Shown one piece after another: positions 60,569-64,000 of a DNA stretch of 64,000 bases (positions within the stretch are counted from its first letter, which is position 1; each line of letters begins with the position of its first letter). The notes beneath the pieces were generated by a model. That model was not told the DNA's origin, ran no database searches, and was given only the letters and a program-made list of their open reading frames with translations. Source of the stretch: Kibdelosporangium philippinense. Its GTDB lineage: Bacteria; Actinomycetota; Actinomycetes; Mycobacteriales; Pseudonocardiaceae. The stretch lies in NCBI RefSeq assembly GCF_021390435.2, contig NZ_JAJVCN010000001.1:3286001-3350000 (forward strand). Reading direction: 5' to 3'. The position numbers and the translations under genes are program-made.

Positions 60569-60695
60569 GCCACAAACCCTGTCAGTCACGGGCAGTCACG
60601 CGCGATCGTGGAAAGTTGCCTATTCGTGGTGTAGGTGGCTCCACCCCTGCTAGTAGGTTGTTCGCACCCTGCCAATGTCGCCCATGGGAGTTCGG

Positions 60696-61658
60696 ATGAG
60701 ATCACGCCTGCTCGCCGCACTCGTGTCTGTGCTGTTAGCCGTCTCAGCCTGCGGTGCCCCGCCGCCCGCACCAGGCAAGATCAAGCTGGGGTTTTCCGCG
60801 TGGCCCGGCTGGATGCCGTGGCAGGTCGCCAAGGAGCGCGGCTTCTTCAAGATCAACGGCGTCGACGTTGATCTGCGGTACTTCGACAGCTACACCGACA
60901 GCCTCACCGCCTTGTCGACCGGGGCGATCGACGCGAACAGCCAGACCCTCAACGACACCATCGCCTCCGCCAGCAGCGGCGGGCGGCAGAAGATCGTGCT
61001 GGTCAACGACACCTCCACGGGCAACGACCAGATCATCGCCCGTGACGGCATCACCCGCGTCGCCGACCTCAAAGGCAAGAAGGTCGCCGTTGAGCCCGGC
61101 ACGGTCGACCACTATCTGCTGTTGCTCGCGCTCAACCGGGCCAAACTCCACCAAGGTGACGTTCAGCTCGTCTCGACATTGACCGACTCCGCGGCAGCCG
61201 CCTTCGCCGCAGGTCACGTCGACGCGGTTGGGGCTTTCGCGCCGCATACGTCGATCGCGTTGTCCCGGCCGGGCAGTGGTCCGGTGACCAGTTCAGCGGA
61301 CTTCCCGACCTCGATCCCTGACCTGCTTGTGGCCAGGGCAGACCTGGCTCGCAGCCGGCCGGACCTGGTGCAGCGCCTGGTCAATACGTGGTTCGAGACG
61401 CTCGCGTGGATCGAACGGAATCCGGACGAAGCCATCGAAATCATGGCCCGCGGGGCAGGCGTGGCCACTGTGGCCTATCGGGCGTATCAGCCAGGAACGA
61501 CTTTCCTGACCAAGCAGGAAAACCAGTCCTTTTTCGGCACCAAGAGCTTGCAGCAACGGGCCGGTCAGGTCGCCGACTTCATGGTCGACGCCGGTCTGAT
61601 ACCCGCCCGGCCGTCCCTCGACGGGCTGTTCGACGACCAGTTCGTCAACGCACTGTAG
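60696..61658 (+). CDS. SsuA/ThiY-type ABC substrate-binding lipoprotein, orphan
   Basis: A 320-residue lipoprotein (signal MRSRLLAALVSVLLAVSAC, lipobox LLAVSAC) of the nitrate/sulfonate/NMT1 binding family: KLGFSAWPGWMPWQVAKERGFF, FDSYTDSLTALSTGAIDANSQ, GKKVAVEPGTVDHYLLLLAL. It binds a small anion or pyrimidine-type ligand. No permease or ATPase gene is close, so it is an orphan or partners with a distant system. ATG at 60696 (GGAG 5 nt ahead). Confidence 0.88.
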   Translation: MRSRLLAALVSVLLAVSACGAPPPAPGKIKLGFSAWPGWMPWQVAKERGFFKINGVDVDLRYFDSYTDSLTALSTGAIDANSQTLNDTIASASSGGRQKIVLVNDTSTGNDQIIARDGITRVADLKGKKVAVEPGTVDHYLLLLALNRAKLHQGDVQLVSTLTDSAAAAFAAGHVDAVGAFAPHTSIALSRPGSGPVTSSADFPTSIPDLLVARADLARSRPDLVQRLVNTWFETLAWIERNPDEAIEIMARGAGVATVAYRAYQPGTTFLTKQENQSFFGTKSLQQRAGQVADFMVDAGLIPARPSLDGLFDDQFVNAL

Positions 61659-61701
61659 GTCCGTGTCGCATTTCCGCTAGCGAGGTGCCCGGCCAGGGAC
61701 G

Positions 61702-63033
61702 ATGCTAGGACGCGTGGACGAGGAGACCTACGCGCGGGCGGTGCTGGCCAAAGACGCCCGCTTCGACGGCTGGTTCTACGCGGCAGTGACCACCACCGGC
61801 ATCTACTGCAGACCCAGCTGCCCGGCGCAGCCGCCGAAGGTCGAGAACCTGCGCTTCTACCCAAGCGCGGCAGCTGCTCAGCAGGCCGGTTTCCGGGCAT
61901 GTCGGCGCTGCAGGCCGGACGCCAGTCCAGGCTCGCCACACTGGAACGAACGCGCTGACCTGGTGGCGCGCGCGATGCGACTGATCGCGGACGGAGTGGT
62001 CGACCGGGACGGCATCCCGGGTCTGGCCGCGCAGCTCGGCTACAGCGTTCGCCAGGTCCAGCGGCAGCTCCAGGCGGAGCTGGGCGCGGGGCCGCTGGCC
62101 ATCGCACGGGCGCAACGCGCACAGACCGCGCGCCTGCTGATCGAGACGACCGAGGTGCCGCTGGGCGATGTCGCGTTCGCCGCCGGATTCGCCAGCGTAC
62201 GGACCTTCAACGACACCGTGCGTGAGGTCTTTGCCTTGACGCCCAGCGACTTGCGGGTACGTGCCCGCCGACACCAGCAGTCCGCGGCGCCCGGGACCTT
62301 GTCCCTGCGGTTGCCGTTTCGTCAGCCGCTCAGTGCCGACAACCTGTTCAGCCAGCTCGACGTCCTGCCCGGCGTTGAGGAATGGCGCGATGACACGTAC
62401 CGTCGGACGCTGGATTTGCCACACGGCCACGGCATTGTGGCGCTGAGACCGCATCCTGACCACATCGACTGCCGGCTGACCCTGGCTGACCTGCGCGACC
62501 TTGCAACGGCCATCACCCGGTGCCGATGGCTGCTTGACCTCGATGCCGACCCGGTCGCCGTCGACGAGCTGCTGCGAGCCGACCCAGTGTTGCAACCGTT
62601 GGTGGACAAGGATCCTGGCCGTCGAGTGGCTCGGACCGTGTGCCCGGACGAGTTCGCTGTCCGAACCGTGGTCGGATCGGGTGAGCTGGTTGCCCAGGGC
62701 ACTCCGGTGCCGGATCCGGTGGGCGGGCTCACCCACGTGTTTCCGAGTGCGATCACGTTGGCAGCGCTCGATATCGGTGGCGAACTCGTGCGAGCATTGG
62801 CCGATCGTTCACTCGATCTGGGAGTCGGCAGCGACTGGGTTCGGGTTCGGGCCCAACTCGCGGCGATGCCCGGTATCAGCGCCCTGCCTGTGGAGACGAT
62901 CGCCAAGCGCGCCCTCGGCGATCCCGACGCCTTCAGCGCTGATGACCCCGTTGTCCAGCGGTTCGGCCTGGCACAGCAGGCGTCCGCATGGCGTCCGTGG
63001 CGTGCCTACGCGACCGAGTACCTGAGAGGCTGA
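61702..63033 (+). CDS. Ada-AlkA fusion DNA repair protein with degenerate glycosylase domain
   Basis: A 443-residue three-part protein: an Ada zinc domain (CRPSCPA ... CRRCRPD, residues 37-74), an AraC helix-turn-helix pair (about 90-180), and an AlkA glycosylase domain (from about 195). In the glycosylase part the expected VxGQQVS block, the RxxxL helix and the GxGPWT hairpin of the HhH motif are shortened or altered (VRTVVGSGELVAQG; MPGISALPVET). The catalytic Asp is still present (ALGDPDAFSADD), but the protein is about 45 residues short. The Ada and HTH halves look intact, so it may work mainly as a methylation-sensing regulator. Confidence 0.82.
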   Translation: MLGRVDEETYARAVLAKDARFDGWFYAAVTTTGIYCRPSCPAQPPKVENLRFYPSAAAAQQAGFRACRRCRPDASPGSPHWNERADLVARAMRLIADGVVDRDGIPGLAAQLGYSVRQVQRQLQAELGAGPLAIARAQRAQTARLLIETTEVPLGDVAFAAGFASVRTFNDTVREVFALTPSDLRVRARRHQQSAAPGTLSLRLPFRQPLSADNLFSQLDVLPGVEEWRDDTYRRTLDLPHGHGIVALRPHPDHIDCRLTLADLRDLATAITRCRWLLDLDADPVAVDELLRADPVLQPLVDKDPGRRVARTVCPDEFAVRTVVGSGELVAQGTPVPDPVGGLTHVFPSAITLAALDIGGELVRALADRSLDLGVGSDWVRVRAQLAAMPGISALPVETIAKRALGDPDAFSADDPVVQRFGLAQQASAWRPWRAYATEYLRG

Positions 63034-63106
63034 TGTCGCAAATCTGCCAGCCTCCTGCCCGTGGCCGAGCCATCCTCGAAGGCAGAGACCACAGAGGAGG
63101 AAGAAG

Positions 63107-64000
63107 ATGGTACGTCCATTCCGGATCGACATCAGCGAGGAACAGCTCACGGATCTGCGGGATCGGCTGGCAAGGACCCGGTTCGCGCCCGCACTGTCCG
63201 GACAGGACTGGACGCTGGGCACGCCACCCGGTTATCTCGAAGAACTGGTGGAGTACTGGCACACGAAGTTCGACTGGCGCGCGGTCGAGGCACGGCTGAA
63301 CGAGCTGCCTCAGTTCCTCACCGAGGTCGACGGCCAGACCGTCCACTTCGTACATGCCAAGGGCGTGGGGCCCAAGCCGTTGCCGCTGCTGTTCTCGCAC
63401 GGCTGGCCTGGTTCGTTCTACGAGGTCACCAAGATCATCGGCCCGTTGACCGACCCGGCAGCGTACGGCGGAGACCCGGCCGACGCGTTCGACGTGGTCG
63501 CGCCCAGCCTGCCTGGCTTCGGCTTCTCCCCGCACCCTGGTACGCCCGGGATGAACCCGACGGCCATGGGAGCCTTGTTCGCCAAACTGATGACGGACGC
63601 CCTCGGCTATGCACGGTTCGGCGCGCAGGGTGGCGACTTCGGCGCACAGGTCACCAGCCGTCTCGCCCGCGACCACAGCGACCACGTCGTCGGGATCCAC
63701 TTGAACCTCATGGGCGCGACGCCTGTGCTCGACGACACCCCGCTCACCGCAGCCGAGCAGGACTTCCTGGCCGCCGCTGACCACTTCTTCTCCGCGGAGG
63801 GCGCGTACGCCCAGATCCAGGGCACCAAACCGGCCACGCTGGGTGCCGGTCTTTCCGACTCACCCGCGGGCTTGGCCGCGTGGATCGTGGAGAAATTCCG
63901 TGCGTGGAGCGACAACGGCGGTGACCTCGAGTCGATCTTCAGCAAGGATGAACTGCTCACCGACATCACCCTCTACTGGCTGACCAACACGATCACCACG
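63107..64000 (+). CDS. Epoxide hydrolase, truncated at the window edge
   Basis: 298 codons of a protein that continues beyond the window. An N-terminal EHN domain (residues 3-105) is followed by an alpha/beta-hydrolase core with HGWPG at 98-102 (oxyanion) and the nucleophile D177 in AQGGDFGAQVT. The Tyr, acid and catalytic His lie partly outside the window. It opens epoxides to diols. GAGGAGG 6 nt upstream sets the ATG at 63107. It lies 73 bp after the Ada-AlkA gene, same direction. Confidence 0.92.
   Translation, partial: MVRPFRIDISEEQLTDLRDRLARTRFAPALSGQDWTLGTPPGYLEELVEYWHTKFDWRAVEARLNELPQFLTEVDGQTVHFVHAKGVGPKPLPLLFSHGWPGSFYEVTKIIGPLTDPAAYGGDPADAFDVVAPSLPGFGFSPHPGTPGMNPTAMGALFAKLMTDALGYARFGAQGGDFGAQVTSRLARDHSDHVVGIHLNLMGATPVLDDTPLTAAEQDFLAAADHFFSAEGAYAQIQGTKPATLGAGLSDSPAGLAAWIVEKFRAWSDNGGDLESIFSKDELLTDITLYWLTNTITT

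Noticed and set aside
1..64000. tRNA, rRNA, phage genes, known defence systems and NRPS/PKS genes
   Set aside because: I looked for tRNA-like arms, integrase, capsid, Cas, restriction and carrier-domain motifs and saw none. A tRNAscan-SE, Infernal and DefenseFinder run would settle it.

Overview
The window is high-GC actinobacterial DNA. Starts are often GTG (sometimes TTG), neighbouring genes commonly overlap by 4 bp (ATGA/GTGA), and several genes look leaderless, with a -10-like TANNNT hexamer about 7 nt before the start codon. A mycothiol-type DinB-fold protein, a DUF5753-type XRE regulator, a two-domain small laccase, a MocR/YczE pair and a recurrent palindromic repeat all fit a soil actinomycete, most likely Pseudonocardiales. 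The genus is inference. No rRNA, tRNA, CRISPR array, phage or classical biosynthetic gene cluster was seen.

0-8 kb: the start of a metY-type gene behind an Fe(II)/2OG dioxygenase; an IS982-type element with 22-bp terminal repeats inserted between that operon and an SDR gene; a NatAB-like ABC exporter with its own two-component system; a YeiH-type transporter with only a scrap of a LysR regulator. 8-13.3 kb: a YtrA-type GntR regulator, one ABC ATPase and three tandem paralogous permeases, then a cyclophilin and a DinB-fold protein meeting at a large bidirectional hairpin. 13.3-18 kb: a PaoABC-type molybdenum aldehyde oxidoreductase (Tat-exported) divergent from an AraC regulator. 18-25.4 kb: an XRE/TPR regulator, an operon of three uncharacterised genes, a translationally coupled MBL-fold protein plus flavin monooxygenase, and an MFS transporter.

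25.8-34.4 kb is the most distinctive block. It encodes four secreted proteins: a two-domain laccase; a 1324-residue ThuA/F5-8C/PQQ-sugar-dehydrogenase/PKD/DUF1080 fusion; a cupredoxin followed by six Ig-like repeats; and a beta-solenoid protein. The second and third share an about 80-residue module that I cannot name. Together they look like an extracellular copper/quinone redox system on carbohydrate or the cell surface (inference).

34.4-42.8 kb: an S1-domain protein, an SLC13 transporter remnant, an unknown helical protein, a DUF5753 regulator, a large secreted subtilase, a thioesterase/MarR pair sharing a palindromic operator, an eight-unit 22-bp tandem repeat, and a secreted SGNH hydrolase with a ricin-type lectin domain. 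42.8-48.8 kb: a mannose-family PTS (IIC-IID fusion, IIA, IIB) with an SIS-domain enzyme and a DeoR regulator; a PAP2 phosphatase; a FadR-type regulator; a small membrane protein. 49.2-53 kb: a sugar ABC importer plus ManD (D-mannonate dehydratase) operon in decay. The binding protein is frameshifted and one permease has lost its middle third including the EAA loop, while ManD looks intact.

53-64 kb: a YhgE-like membrane protein divergent from a TetR regulator; a MocR regulator divergent from a YczE protein; a small Cys-rich secreted protein; a frameshifted Tat-signal protein; two tandem beta-lactamase-fold hydrolases; an orphan SsuA-like lipoprotein; an Ada-AlkA fusion whose glycosylase half looks eroded; and an epoxide hydrolase running off the right edge. 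A 46-54 bp palindrome recurs four times in intergenic DNA across the window.
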